Positions 53,836-62,299 are shown, numbered from the stretch's first letter. The stretch: 64,000 nucleotides of DNA from Streptomyces cellostaticus (GCF_023630175.1 NZ_JALLIN010000015.1:1-64000); one strand, 5' to 3'. Notes: a model not told the origin generated them from the sequence alone. A program made the numbers and translations.

Positions 53836-55365
53836 TTACGACTTGTCGGGCACCCGTGACACCTCGCGTGCCCGCAGGAGATCACTCAGCACGCGCACTG
53901 GTGACGTGGCACTCATGGTCAAACGTGCGTCGAGTGCTGCCTCCCACTGCTCGGTCAGCCCCCGCATGAGGCGCTTGCGCATGCCTGGAGTGACGTGGGC
54001 ATAGCGTGCTGAGACCGAGCCGTCGATGTGGCCCATGCGTTCGTCCATCAGCACCTTCTCGGTGCCCAGGTCCTCCATCATCGTCCGGTGGGTGTGGCGA
54101 AGGCCGTGGGGCGTGAGCCCCTTGGCTATCGGGAGCCAGCAGGCGTCAGCCCGATCGCTCGCACCCCGTCCCCGGGCCGGGACGCCGGGCCAAGGCTCGC
54201 CGAGCAGGGGCACCGGCCGTGGCTCCTGTGGTGCCTTCTTCGGGTACCAGCCGGAGACCGCCGGCGTGAAGAGCCAGGTAGCGAAACCGTTCCTGCGCCA
54301 GTGGGCGGCATGCTCCGGTACGACGCCGCCCCGGACGAACCGGAGGTCCGTGATGGTCTGCTCGACCTTCGTTCGCGTGGCCTCGGTGACCCGTTCGGGG
54401 TGGTTGAGGACGTTGGACACCGTGCCATTCGAAACGCCGGCACGACGGGCGACGTCGACGAGCTTCGCGCCCTGGTGGCCGCCTGTCCGGGCCGCGCCCT
54501 GTCCTCGGAAGACGTAGGTCTTGCCGTGGCAGGGGCACGGCTTGGGCCTTGTGCGGGCGATGTGGTTGGCGACCAGCGCGGACAGCCAGTCCATCGAGTC
54601 GATGGTGCGGTAGCTGTCGTCCTTCGGCGGGCAGCGCACCAGCTCCCCTGTGTCGAGCTCGTACAGCTGCCACTCGACCCGGACGGCTCCAGGGCGGACG
54701 AACGCGGTCTCCAAGCCGACGATCTCGCCCCAGCGCATGCCGGTGTACCCCTTGAGGACCACGGCCACGAACTCGTCGTCACGGCCGGAGAGCAGGGCGG
54801 CGCGCTCGGCGGTCAGCAGGATGCCGAGCGCGTCGGTGACCACCTTCTCCGGACCACGGTCTCGGGAGCGGCCGGCGCGTTTGCCCCGTCCGCGCCGCCG
54901 AGCAGCCGGGTTGGACGTGATCAGGCCCTCGTCGATCGCGTCCTCGAAGATCAGGTGGAGCGTCGAGCGCCAGGTCTTGACGCTGGAGGCGGCGTAGAGG
55001 GCCTTCTCCTTCTTCTCCCACAGGTCGACGTCCGTGCGCAGGATGCCGGCGAGCGCCTTGTCCTCGAACTCGGGGAGGAGGTGCTCCTCGATGTGGCGCT
55101 TGTAGTTCTGCATGGTGGAGGCGGCCAGGTCCTGGGCCTCGTACCAGCGGTTCGCGTACTCGCCGAAGGTCTCCTGGCCGAGGGCCGGGTCGCGCCAGTC
55201 GCCGCGACGGTACTTGTTCTCGGCCTCGGCCGCCGCCCGTTGGGCCTCGCCCTTGGTGGCGAACCTGATCGCCTTGCCGTTCTCGTCGACGACCGTGTTG
55301 TGCTTGCCGGGCGCGACCTTGTACCGGCCGCGCCAGTAGCTCCCGCGCTTCTCCGCGAAACCCAA
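53836..55365 (-). CDS. Tyrosine integrase with inserted LacI-type HTH
   Basis: The 509-residue site-specific recombinase has an AP2-like N-terminal arm-binding part (KRGSYWRGRYKVAPGKHNTV), a SAM-like core-binding domain (about 70-150, TMQNYKRHIEEHLLPEFEDK) and a catalytic domain with Arg about 207 (YTGMRWGEIVGLE), HGLRHTHR at about 415-422 and the nucleophile Tyr about 454 (SARYAHVTPGM). Between the first Arg and HxxR a LacI-style helix-turn-helix is inserted (about 297-345: VDVARRAGVSNGTVSNVLNH). The start is TTG 55365 with GGGGGACA upstream. Integrases are usually next to the att site; here two genes lie between it and the tRNA. Confidence 0.9.
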   Translation of the reverse strand: MGFAEKRGSYWRGRYKVAPGKHNTVVDENGKAIRFATKGEAQRAAAEAENKYRRGDWRDPALGQETFGEYANRWYEAQDLAASTMQNYKRHIEEHLLPEFEDKALAGILRTDVDLWEKKEKALYAASSVKTWRSTLHLIFEDAIDEGLITSNPAARRRGRGKRAGRSRDRGPEKVVTDALGILLTAERAALLSGRDDEFVAVVLKGYTGMRWGEIVGLETAFVRPGAVRVEWQLYELDTGELVRCPPKDDSYRTIDSMDWLSALVANHIARTRPKPCPCHGKTYVFRGQGAARTGGHQGAKLVDVARRAGVSNGTVSNVLNHPERVTEATRTKVEQTITDLRFVRGGVVPEHAAHWRRNGFATWLFTPAVSGWYPKKAPQEPRPVPLLGEPWPGVPARGRGASDRADACWLPIAKGLTPHGLRHTHRTMMEDLGTEKVLMDERMGHIDGSVSARYAHVTPGMRKRLMRGLTEQWEAALDARLTMSATSPVRVLSDLLRAREVSRVPDKS

Positions 55366-55416
55366 GTTCCGCTGTCCCCCTCTTCGTTGTCCTCGGCTAC
55401 GGCAGATTCGATCGGG

Positions 55417-55797
55417 TCACGCGGCAGTGCCGTACTGCTGCTGTCGACGCGGCGGGCGGGCCCGCAGGCGGGTCGCCGGCGCAACGACAGGGCGGCGAGG
55501 TTGCCCGGAGCCGGTCTGCGCACCGGGCTCGGAGAGCGGCTCGGTCACCCGTGCGACTGCCTGCGCAGGCTGGGCCGGCCGCTCCTCGTTGAGGCGGATG
55601 ATCTCGGCGAGGTGCTCGGCGGTGAAGCGATAGGCGCGGCCAACCCGGGTGTGCGGTATCAGGCGCCGTCGCGCTCGGTCCTTGACCCACCAGGCCGAGC
55701 AGCCGAGGGTGTCGGCGATCTCCTCAGGGCGGTAGAGGCGGGGCGGAGGGGCGTCGGACGGCCTGTGGGGCACGGGCGCGGGCGTGGATCGGTGCAA
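55417..55797 (-). CDS. Excisionase-like helix-turn-helix protein
   Basis: The 126-residue protein has a MerR/excisionase-type winged helix: LYRPEEIADTLGCSAWWVKD followed by VGRAYRFTAEHLAEIIRLN. The basic, Pro/Arg-rich tail (RPVVAPATRLRARPPRR) is low-complexity. TTG 55797 was chosen for the AGGAG 10 bases upstream; no ATG is available in frame nearby. Its place directly before the integrase, 51 bases apart, fits an Xis that sets the direction of recombination. Confidence 0.8.
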   Translation of the reverse strand: MHRSTPAPVPHRPSDAPPPRLYRPEEIADTLGCSAWWVKDRARRRLIPHTRVGRAYRFTAEHLAEIIRLNEERPAQPAQAVARVTEPLSEPGAQTGSGQPRRPVVAPATRLRARPPRRQQQYGTAA

Positions 55798-55843
55798 GGG
55801 GGCGGCTCCTGGTCGAGAGGTTGGGGAGGGCTGCGTGGGCGGC

Positions 55844-56101
55844 TCAGGCGGCACCTGGCCCCTGGAGGAGGGCGGCGGGTGACACCTGCAGGGCTGCGGC
55901 GATGGCGACGAGGTCGTCGATATCGCATCGCCGCTTGGCGAGTTCGATGCGGGACAGCATCGTGTTGGACATAGGACGGCCCAAAGCGGTACACCGCGCG
56001 GCGAGTTGGCGCTGCCCAAGCCCGCGTTCCGAGCGAAGGATTTCGATGGTGCGAGCAACCAGCATTCCTGCGGGCCCTATTTCCAGAGATCGTGCTGCCA
56101 T
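55844..56101 (-). CDS. XRE-family repressor
   Basis: The 85-residue protein is a Cro/CI-type helix-turn-helix (MLVARTIEILRSERGLGQRQLAARCTALGRPMSNTMLSRIE, residues about 12-52, then DIDDLVAIAAALQVSP). Homologues in Streptomyces elements begin MAARSLEIG, so ATG 56101 was taken; ATG 56122 is possible. It is divergent from the replication genes, with an inverted-repeat operator at 56123-56145 between them, and is a good candidate for the regulator of the three related promoter sites. Confidence 0.82.
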   Translation of the reverse strand: MAARSLEIGPAGMLVARTIEILRSERGLGQRQLAARCTALGRPMSNTMLSRIELAKRRCDIDDLVAIAAALQVSPAALLQGPGAA

Positions 56102-56122
56102 GGCTCCAGTTGTAGCGTGCAT

Positions 56123-56159
56123 TCGCCGGTTTGGTTAACCGGCGATCGTCGGCTATGTT
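56123..56159 (+). promoter_or_regulatory. Element promoter/operator copy A
   Basis: TTGGTT (56131-56136), 17 bases, TATGTT (56154-56159) form a rightward promoter. The inverted repeat TCGCCGGTT-N5-AACCGGCGA (56123-56145) overlaps the -35, as expected for a repressor site next to the XRE gene. The sequence closely matches copies B (56338) and C (62211). Confidence 0.65.
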
Positions 56160-56610
56160 GCGCCGCGCTCAATCGGTGAGCGAGGCGATCGGGGTGCTGC
56201 GCTAGGCCGGATCCCCGAACGGGCCCCGACACCAGAGAGCCTCCCTGACGTGGGGTGTTGTGTTGTAGCTTCGTCGCTCGCGGGACGTCAACGGCTTGCC
56301 GATGTGATCCTTCTGGCTCGGGATGCGGGGCAACTATTTGGTCAACCGCCGATCGTGCCCTACCTTTTTCGCACCGCCCTCGCCGACTCGATTTCCAGCG
56401 GCATTTCTGCCGTGAGAGATTGCGCCGGATAGGGCTGGACTTGCGCGACCGGGGTGTGGCTATGTTGACGACACCCCGGAAAGCGCGAGCGGCCATCAAC
56501 GCTCCCGCGTCAACGGCCAGACATCCCCGCCCTTCACGCCCGACCCGCCCCCGACCGACGGTGAACCGTGGGCACCCAGCCCACCGGCCACCGAGTGAGG
56601 ACCGCCCCTC
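56160..56610. promoter_or_regulatory. Leader region of the replication operon with promoter copy B
   Basis: No convincing gene lies in these 450 bases; a 60-codon frame at 56250-56432 has no family or ribosome site. Promoter B is TTGGTC (56338-56343), 17 bases, TACCTT (56361-56366), directed at the replication gene, with only the right half of the operator (AACCGCCGAT, 56344-56353). The long leader after it may carry regulation. Confidence 0.5.
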
Positions 56611-57543
56611 TTGGCACGAATCCGCACCATCAAGCCGGAAGCCTTCGTCTCCGAGTCCCTGGCCGCCGTCTCCCTGACCGCCGAGCGCACCTTCTTCGGC
56701 CTTCTCACCCAGGCTGACGACCAGGGCCGGCACCGCGACCACGCCGCGATCATCGCCGGGCAGCTGTGGGTACTGCGCCCGGAACACACGCCTGGCGCTG
56801 TCGAGCAGGACCTCGCCCAGCTCGCCGACGCCGGGCTGATATGCCGCTACAAGGGCCCGGGCGACAAGCGCTACCTGCACATCGTCACCTGGCGGCAGCA
56901 TCAGAAGATCAATCGCCCCAGCGCGAGCCGCCTTCCCGCCTGCCCGCACCACGACACGCAGGCTCGCACCGCGCCCGGCGTCGATGCGCCGACTGCGGGA
57001 GCCGGCATCACGGAGCCCGCACCGCAGCCTCGCGGAGCCCTCCGTGAGGGCTCCGGGCGAATACGCGAGCCTGCGGTGAATCCGGTCACCGATGACGAAA
57101 TAGCAGGTCAGGGCGATTTCAGTGAGCCCTCCGTGAGACAGCGGGGAGAGCTTGGTGAGGGAGCGGTGACGCCTCAGCGTCCGGATCTAGGACCTAGGAT
57201 CATGGATCTAGGAAATACCCCTTCGGGGGGCGCGAGCGCCCCCGCACCCCACGCCGTCTCGGCCAGCGAGCTCATTGCCGAGTACGCCGCCGCTTGCACA
57301 CACCGTCCGCCCAAGGACGTCCTTGGCCATCTCGCTCGCGAGGTGCGCAAGCTGCTCGGCGAGGGCATCGCCCCCGCCCACATCCGGGCCGGCCTAGAAC
57401 GGCACCGCGCCAAGGGCCTGCACCCCAGCACTCTGCCGAGCCTCGTGCACGAGGCCATGAACGCGGCCCCCGCCGCGCCGGTTGTCTACAGGGCGTGGAC
57501 AAACCCCGCCGACGTCGAAGCCGCCTACGGAGGTGACCTCTGA
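56611..57543 (+). CDS. Phage-type replication initiator-like protein
   Basis: The 310-residue protein starts MARIRTIKPEAFVSESLAAV, the hallmark beginning of phage/plasmid replication proteins with a winged-helix domain (AERTFFGLLTQADDQGRHRD; GLICRYKGPGDKRYLHIVTW). A Pro/Gly/Arg linker and a C-terminal helical domain (PPKDVLGHLAREVRKLLGEG) follow, as in DnaD-type primosome proteins. TTG 56611 is preceded by GTGAGGA. It ends overlapping the start of the ATPase gene, consistent with a replication module. Confidence 0.8.
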   Translation: MARIRTIKPEAFVSESLAAVSLTAERTFFGLLTQADDQGRHRDHAAIIAGQLWVLRPEHTPGAVEQDLAQLADAGLICRYKGPGDKRYLHIVTWRQHQKINRPSASRLPACPHHDTQARTAPGVDAPTAGAGITEPAPQPRGALREGSGRIREPAVNPVTDDEIAGQGDFSEPSVRQRGELGEGAVTPQRPDLGPRIMDLGNTPSGGASAPAPHAVSASELIAEYAAACTHRPPKDVLGHLAREVRKLLGEGIAPAHIRAGLERHRAKGLHPSTLPSLVHEAMNAAPAAPVVYRAWTNPADVEAAYGGDL

Positions 57544-58241
57544 CCGCCACCCTCACCCGCGAGCCCCACCGGGTCGGCCCGCTCGCCGACCGGCTCAACG
57601 GCATCCTTGCCAGTCGCGGCATCGACCTCGCCACCGCCGCCGTCGAGGAAGGGCAAGCCGAGCCCGTCACCGCGCTGGAACTCGCCGACGCCAGGATCCC
57701 CGCCCGCTACCGCCGAGCCCTGGCCGACCACTCGAAGGTCACCGCCTGGGCCGACGAGATCGCCCGCGCCGGACGCCCCGGCCCCGGCGGGCCGGGCATC
57801 GCTGAGGGCCCGTCACTGCTGATCGCCGGCCCCACGGGCACGGGCAAGACGTACCAGGCGTACGGCGCCATCCGCACCCTGCTCGCCCGAGGGGTCCGTC
57901 TGCGCTGGGAAGCGACCACCACCGCCGACTTCCACGCGCGCTTGCGCCCCCGCGCCGGCCACGACGCCGAACGTGACCTGCAGACCCTGGCGCGCTGCCC
58001 GCTGCTGTTCCTGGACGACCTCGGCGCGGCCAAGACCAGCGAATGGACCGAGGAGCTGACCTACCGGCTCATCAACCACCGGTACGAGCACATGCTCCCA
58101 ACCCTCATCACCACCAACCTTCCGATGGAGCAGCTGCGCGTCACCCTCGGTGACCGCGTCGCCTCCCGCCTCGCCGAGATGACGGAGCGCGTCATCCTCG
58201 ACGGCCCCGACCGACGACGCCGCACAGCGCCCGCCGCCTGA
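57540..58241 (+). CDS. DnaC/IstB-like helicase loader ATPase, CTG start
   Basis: The 233-residue P-loop ATPase has Walker A AGPTGTGKTYQAY (about 95-107), Walker B LLFLDDLGAAKTSEW (about 156-170), sensor LITTNLPMEQL and the Arg-finger region GDRVASRLAEMTERV, as in DnaC/IstB loaders. An in-frame TGA at 57534 forbids an upstream start. The first codon after it that has a ribosome site is CTG 57540 (GGAGG at 57529-57533), overlapping the previous stop. The next ATG/GTG/TTG (57942) would remove Walker A. It likely loads the replicative helicase for the element. Confidence 0.85.
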   Translation: MTATLTREPHRVGPLADRLNGILASRGIDLATAAVEEGQAEPVTALELADARIPARYRRALADHSKVTAWADEIARAGRPGPGGPGIAEGPSLLIAGPTGTGKTYQAYGAIRTLLARGVRLRWEATTTADFHARLRPRAGHDAERDLQTLARCPLLFLDDLGAAKTSEWTEELTYRLINHRYEHMLPTLITTNLPMEQLRVTLGDRVASRLAEMTERVILDGPDRRRRTAPAA

Positions 58242-58471
58242 CTGGCCGCCTCAGCGCCCGCCCTCCTGACCGGCCCCGCCGCATCACCTGCGCTCACACC
58301 AGCCTGCCCGCGCCAGCCACTCGCGTAGGCGGTTGCTCAGCGCTCCGTCGATTCGCCCTTCGCCCTCAATCCTCGACGCCTTGGAGCCCCCTCCTGCCTC
58401 CTCTCAGCCCCGTCCCCCTCGCCATACGGATCAGCGGCACGCCGCTCCTCCCTGACTGGGCCACGTCCCCG

Positions 58472-59749
58472 GTGATGACCGTGGCACTCCTCATCCCGCC
58501 CGTGCTGCTCAGCCTGCTCGCCGGGTGGCTGATCCGCCGGCGGCATCACACCAACCGCTGGCGCGGGACTGTCGCGGTGCCGGTCGCGGCCGTGGCCGCG
58601 CTCGGCTGCACCGCATACAGCGCGGACACCAGCTGGCGGTTCGCCGCCGACTACCTCGACATGAGCGGCACCGCCGAGCGTGTCGCGATGTTCGCCGCCG
58701 CCGAGCTGGCCCTGTTCGCCACTGCCCTGATGGCCCGACAGAACCTCAACGGCCCGAAGCGGGCACCCGGCCTGCCCGGCACCCTCACCTGGGTCATCAC
58801 CGCCGTCCAGGTTCTGCCCGCCTACGCCGAGTCCGGGCCGGTCGGTGGCACCGTGCGAGCCTTCGTCGGCCCCGTCATGGCCGCGATGCTGTGGCACCTG
58901 GCCATGGGCATCGAGCTGCGCCACCGCGCCCCCGACGCCGCCTCACGCGGCCTGGCCGCCGTCCTCGTCCGCCAGGCACGCGAACGCCTCCTCGCCCGGC
59001 TCGGCATCGCCGACCAGGACGCCGATGCCGCCCGCCTCATCCGCGACCGCGCGCTGAGCGAAGCCGTCGCCCTCATCCTGCGCGCCGAGTCGATGACCGA
59101 CCGCCAGCGCGGCAAGCGGCGGCAACGACGCCTGGCAGGACGCCTGCACGAGGCCCTGGAGCGGGCGGGCGTCGACAGCGACCCGCTCCAGGACAAGCTG
59201 CTGCTGCACAAGCTCGCCACCCGCAAGCAGGCCCTCGACCTCGCCTCCATCTCACTGCCGCCGCGCTGGGAGGTCCCGGCCTCCAACCCCGCCCGGGAAT
59301 CCGGGCACTGCAGCCCGCGCTCCGGCCGCACGGCACAACTGCCGCGGGCAGAGGAAACTGCCCACCCACACCCGTCAGATCCGGGCGACGACGAGGTCCC
59401 TCCGGCTGCCCGCCCGCAGCCTGCCCGCCCGGAGCCCGGGCTGCCCGCACGGGCAGAAACTGAAGACAGCCGGGCGCTCACGGGCAACAACTCGGGCAGC
59501 CCTTCGGACAGGCACAAGCGAAAACCGGCTGCCCGGAAAAAGCACGACGCCGGCAAAGCCCGTGCCTCCGACGAGGTCATCCTCAAGCACGCTCGCCGCA
59601 TCCACGAGGAGACCGGCAGCGTCGGACGCGACCGGGTTGAGGACGCCCTGCGCGCAGCCGGCTACACCGTCTCCAGCGACGGCGTCGGACGAGTCGTCCG
59701 CGAGTTCAAAACCCAGCTCAAAACCGCAGCCGGCCATCGACCCCGCTGA
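58472..59749 (+). CDS. SpdB-like/DUF2637 membrane protein
   Basis: The 425-residue protein has four hydrophobic helices in the first 150 residues (VALLIPPVLLSLLAGWLI; VAVPVAAVAALGCTAYSA; MFAAAELALFATALMA; AFVGPVMAAMLWHLAM). A cytoplasmic helical, basic part and a disordered linker follow, then a C-terminal helix-turn-helix-like end (EVILKHARRIHEETGSVGRDRVEDALRAAGYTV). Such DUF2637 proteins occur in Streptomyces plasmids with spread (spd) functions. GTG 58472 and ATG 58475 are both possible starts. The 230-base gap before it holds no evident gene. Confidence 0.72.
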   Translation: MMTVALLIPPVLLSLLAGWLIRRRHHTNRWRGTVAVPVAAVAALGCTAYSADTSWRFAADYLDMSGTAERVAMFAAAELALFATALMARQNLNGPKRAPGLPGTLTWVITAVQVLPAYAESGPVGGTVRAFVGPVMAAMLWHLAMGIELRHRAPDAASRGLAAVLVRQARERLLARLGIADQDADAARLIRDRALSEAVALILRAESMTDRQRGKRRQRRLAGRLHEALERAGVDSDPLQDKLLLHKLATRKQALDLASISLPPRWEVPASNPARESGHCSPRSGRTAQLPRAEETAHPHPSDPGDDEVPPAARPQPARPEPGLPARAETEDSRALTGNNSGSPSDRHKRKPAARKKHDAGKARASDEVILKHARRIHEETGSVGRDRVEDALRAAGYTVSSDGVGRVVREFKTQLKTAAGHRPR

Positions 59750-59796
59750 TCCTCGCAGCACCAGCACTCCCACCACACCCCGATCCGAAAGGCCCC

Positions 59797-60459
59797 ATGC
59801 AGACCCCGCACCACGAAGACCCCATGGCCCCCGAGGAATCCCTGCCGTCCAACCCTGCCCCAGGCGAAGCAAGTTGGTGCAGGAGCATTGCTCCTGTCGG
59901 GAGCAATGCTCCTGCCTCTCCCGCGTCGGCAGCGGCGGGAGCGGATCGGCACCGGGAGGCGCCGATCCGTCAGGATGCGACCGAGGGCGGATCGCATCCT
60001 GAGAGGGAAGAACCGCGTTCCTGCCACAGCACCGACTGCGCTCACGCTGCCCCGTCGACGCCCCGTGTGCAGCAGCGTGAACGTCTGCGCGATGAGAAGA
60101 AGCGTGTGCACCAGCCCAGCTGCCGCATGAACGACGACGAGTACCAACTCCTCCTCCGGGCAGCTGCGGTGTGCCGTATGAGTGTGGCCGGGTTCCTTGC
60201 CCGCTCGGCTCTCAACGCTGCCCGCGACCTCGACCGCACCGCCGCGGACATCGCGGGCGAGAAAGAGATGCTGCAGGAGCTGTTCGCGCTGCGGCGGCAC
60301 CTCGGGCAGATCGGCAACAACCTCAACCAGGTGGCCAAAGCGCTGAACTCCGGAGCCGACGCCCCGCAGGCCGAGGCGGTCCTCGCCGCCGTCCAGCGCG
60401 CCGCCAAGCGTGTCGACGCCTTCACCCAGCAGCACCTGGGCCACAGGACGGCTGCGTGA
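59797..60459 (+). CDS. mobC: MobC relaxosome accessory protein
   Basis: The 220-residue protein has the MobC domain at its C-terminal half: QPSCRMNDDEYQLLLRAAAV, SVAGFLARSALNAARDLDRT and LRRHLGQIGNNLNQVAKALN (the conserved GNNLNQ segment). It binds near oriT and helps the relaxase open DNA. The first ~100 residues are unlike known MobC domains and are encoded by three consecutive perfect inverted repeats (59881-60002), so they may be non-coding with a later true start. The stop overlaps the relaxase GTG. Confidence 0.82.
   Translation: MQTPHHEDPMAPEESLPSNPAPGEASWCRSIAPVGSNAPASPASAAAGADRHREAPIRQDATEGGSHPEREEPRSCHSTDCAHAAPSTPRVQQRERLRDEKKRVHQPSCRMNDDEYQLLLRAAAVCRMSVAGFLARSALNAARDLDRTAADIAGEKEMLQELFALRRHLGQIGNNLNQVAKALNSGADAPQAEAVLAAVQRAAKRVDAFTQQHLGHRTAA
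59881..60002. repeat. Three consecutive perfect inverted repeats, candidate oriT
   Basis: Three hairpins follow one another: AGGAGCATTGCTCC with its complement (59881-59913, 5-base loop), CGGATCGGC/GCCGATCCG (59942-59969, 10-base loop) and TCAGGATGCGA/TCGCATCCTGA (59970-60002, 11-base loop). Each arm of the first is itself nearly palindromic. Such an array immediately upstream of MobC/relaxase domains is typical of a transfer origin or relaxosome-binding region. Confidence 0.55.
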
Positions 60460-62192
60460 TCCCGCGCGTCCACGCCAGGGGCACACGCACCATCGGCCTG
60501 CTCCACTACCTGTACGGGCCCGGCACGCATGAGGAGCACGTCGACCCGCACCTGGTGGCCGCCTGGGACGGTCTTGCCCCCGATCCCGGCCGAGACCCCG
60601 GCGCCACGTACGGCGATCTCCAGCGGCTGCTCGACCAGCCGGTTATGGCCCTGCCCGAGAGCCGGCGGCCCGCCGAGCACGTGTGGCACCTGTCGGTACG
60701 CGCCGCCCCCGAAGACCCGATCCTGTCGGACGAGCAGTGGGGCGAGATAGCCCGCAGGATGGTCGCCGCAACCGGTATCGCCCCCGACGGCGACGACGCC
60801 GCCTGCCGCTGGGCGGCCGTCCGGCACGCCGACGACCACATCCACATCATCGCCACCATCGTCCGCGAGGACGGCCGCCAAGCCCGCCTCCGCCAGGACG
60901 GCAAACGCTCCCAAGCCGAAACCCGCAAGATCGAGATCGACTACGGGCTGCGCCGCCTCCACGCCGGCGACGGCACCGCCGCCCAGCGGCCTACCAGCGC
61001 CGAACGCCACAAAGCAGAGCGGGAAGGCCGGGAGCGTACCGCGCGGGAGGAGCTGCGGGAAACCGTGCGCCATGCCGTTGCTGGCACGGCCTCCACGGAT
61101 GAGTTCTTCGACCGCCTGGCCGCCGCCGGCCTGCTCATCCGCAAACGCGTCGCGCCCTCCGGTGAGCTACTCGGCTACAAGGTCGCGCTGCCCGACGACC
61201 GCAACAAGGACGGGGAGCCGGTCTTCTACTCCGGCTCGAAACTCGCACCCGACCTGTCCCTGCCCCGCATCCGCGAACGCTGGACGCTTCCCGCAGAGCC
61301 CGCTTCGGCAGACGGCTCCGAGCCGGAGCAGCCCGCCCTGCCGGACGTGACCGGCCCCGCGTTCGCGCGGCGCCGGGCCACCTCCGCTACCTGGCAGGCC
61401 CTGCTGATCATCGACCACGGCGACGACGGCACGGCAGCGGCCCAGATCGCCGCAGCGGGGGAAATCCTCGACGCACTCGCCAAGACATCCGCCGCCCAAA
61501 CCCGCGCTGAGCTGCGCGAGGCGGCGTTCGTGTTCGAGCGGGCGAGCCGCTCCCACGTGAAGGCTGTACGTGGACACGACCGCGTCCTGCGCCAGGCCGC
61601 TCGCGACCTCGTCCGCAGCGGGCCCGCCCTGGGCCGAGGGGAAGATGGCGCCACCACCGCCATGCTCATCGACATGGCCTTCTTCCTCGCCATCGCCGCG
61701 GCGAACTGGCATGCAAAGAGGGAGCACGCGCAGCAGGCCGCCGCAGCCCAGCAGGCAGCCGAACACCTTCGGGCAGCCTACGAAACCGCCGCAGCCCAGC
61801 CTATGGCCACCCTCCGACAGCGAGGCCAGCGCCTGACTCCCCGTGTTCGGCAGCGGCAAGCCGAGCTTCTCCAGCAAGTCCTGCCGGATCTGGCCGAACG
61901 CATCCGTGCCGAGGCCGGCTGGGCCGCCTTGGCCGCCACCCTCGACGACGTCCGGAAGGCCGGCCATGACCCGGCGGTTCTGCTGAGCGACGCCGCCCGA
62001 CGACGCGAACTCGATACCGCCGACTCCATCAGCGACGTCCTCGTATGGCGCCTACGCCGCAGCGCCCACCTGCTGGCCCTACCCGCAAGGCCCGACGGAA
62101 CGGCCGCCCCAGGCACTCGGCGCACCGCACCCCCGGCGCCCGCCACGCGACCGGCCAACAGCGCCGTAACCGACCCCAGCCGTCGGCGCTGA
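60456..62192 (+). CDS. Relaxase/mobilization nuclease
   Basis: The 578-residue protein has an N-terminal nuclease domain with VWHLSVRAAPEDPILSDEQW and the metal-binding motif RHADDHIHIIATIVRED (HxxxHxH, about residue 125). A downstream helical region with ERASRSHVKAVRGHDRVL and a long coiled-coil-like C-terminus follow. The catalytic residue would be an N-terminal Tyr (HYLYG) near residue 17-19. It nicks oriT and leads DNA transfer. It overlaps mobC as GTGA (start GTG 60456). Confidence 0.85.
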   Translation: MIPRVHARGTRTIGLLHYLYGPGTHEEHVDPHLVAAWDGLAPDPGRDPGATYGDLQRLLDQPVMALPESRRPAEHVWHLSVRAAPEDPILSDEQWGEIARRMVAATGIAPDGDDAACRWAAVRHADDHIHIIATIVREDGRQARLRQDGKRSQAETRKIEIDYGLRRLHAGDGTAAQRPTSAERHKAEREGRERTAREELRETVRHAVAGTASTDEFFDRLAAAGLLIRKRVAPSGELLGYKVALPDDRNKDGEPVFYSGSKLAPDLSLPRIRERWTLPAEPASADGSEPEQPALPDVTGPAFARRRATSATWQALLIIDHGDDGTAAAQIAAAGEILDALAKTSAAQTRAELREAAFVFERASRSHVKAVRGHDRVLRQAARDLVRSGPALGRGEDGATTAMLIDMAFFLAIAAANWHAKREHAQQAAAAQQAAEHLRAAYETAAAQPMATLRQRGQRLTPRVRQRQAELLQQVLPDLAERIRAEAGWAALAATLDDVRKAGHDPAVLLSDAARRRELDTADSISDVLVWRLRRSAHLLALPARPDGTAAPGTRRTAPPAPATRPANSAVTDPSRRR

Positions 62193-62210
62193 CCAGCGGA
62201 AAACGAACGG

Positions 62211-62248
62211 AACATAGCCGACGATCGGCGGTTGGGCAAACCGCCGAT
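62211..62248 (-). promoter_or_regulatory. Element promoter/operator copy C (leftward)
   Basis: On the minus strand, TTGCCC (62239-62234), 17 bases, TATGTT (62216-62211) form a promoter that matches copy A almost base for base. It overlaps the perfect operator ATCGGCGGTT-N5-AACCGCCGAT (62224-62248). It points leftward into the relaxase end, i.e. antisense. A weaker rightward TTGGGC-N17-GATCAT (62232-62260) could serve the next gene. Confidence 0.6.
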
Positions 62249-62299
62249 TCTCCGGATCATTGATGCCCCACCCACCCCACTCCTGTGAGGAGCACCCGT

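Noticed and set aside
56250..56432. 60-codon frame between promoter copies A and B
   Set aside because: No ribosome site, no family, and promoter B lies inside it.
59797..60002. Inverted repeats in mobC as a CRISPR array
   Set aside because: The three hairpins differ in sequence and have no constant repeat-spacer pattern; no cas genes are present.
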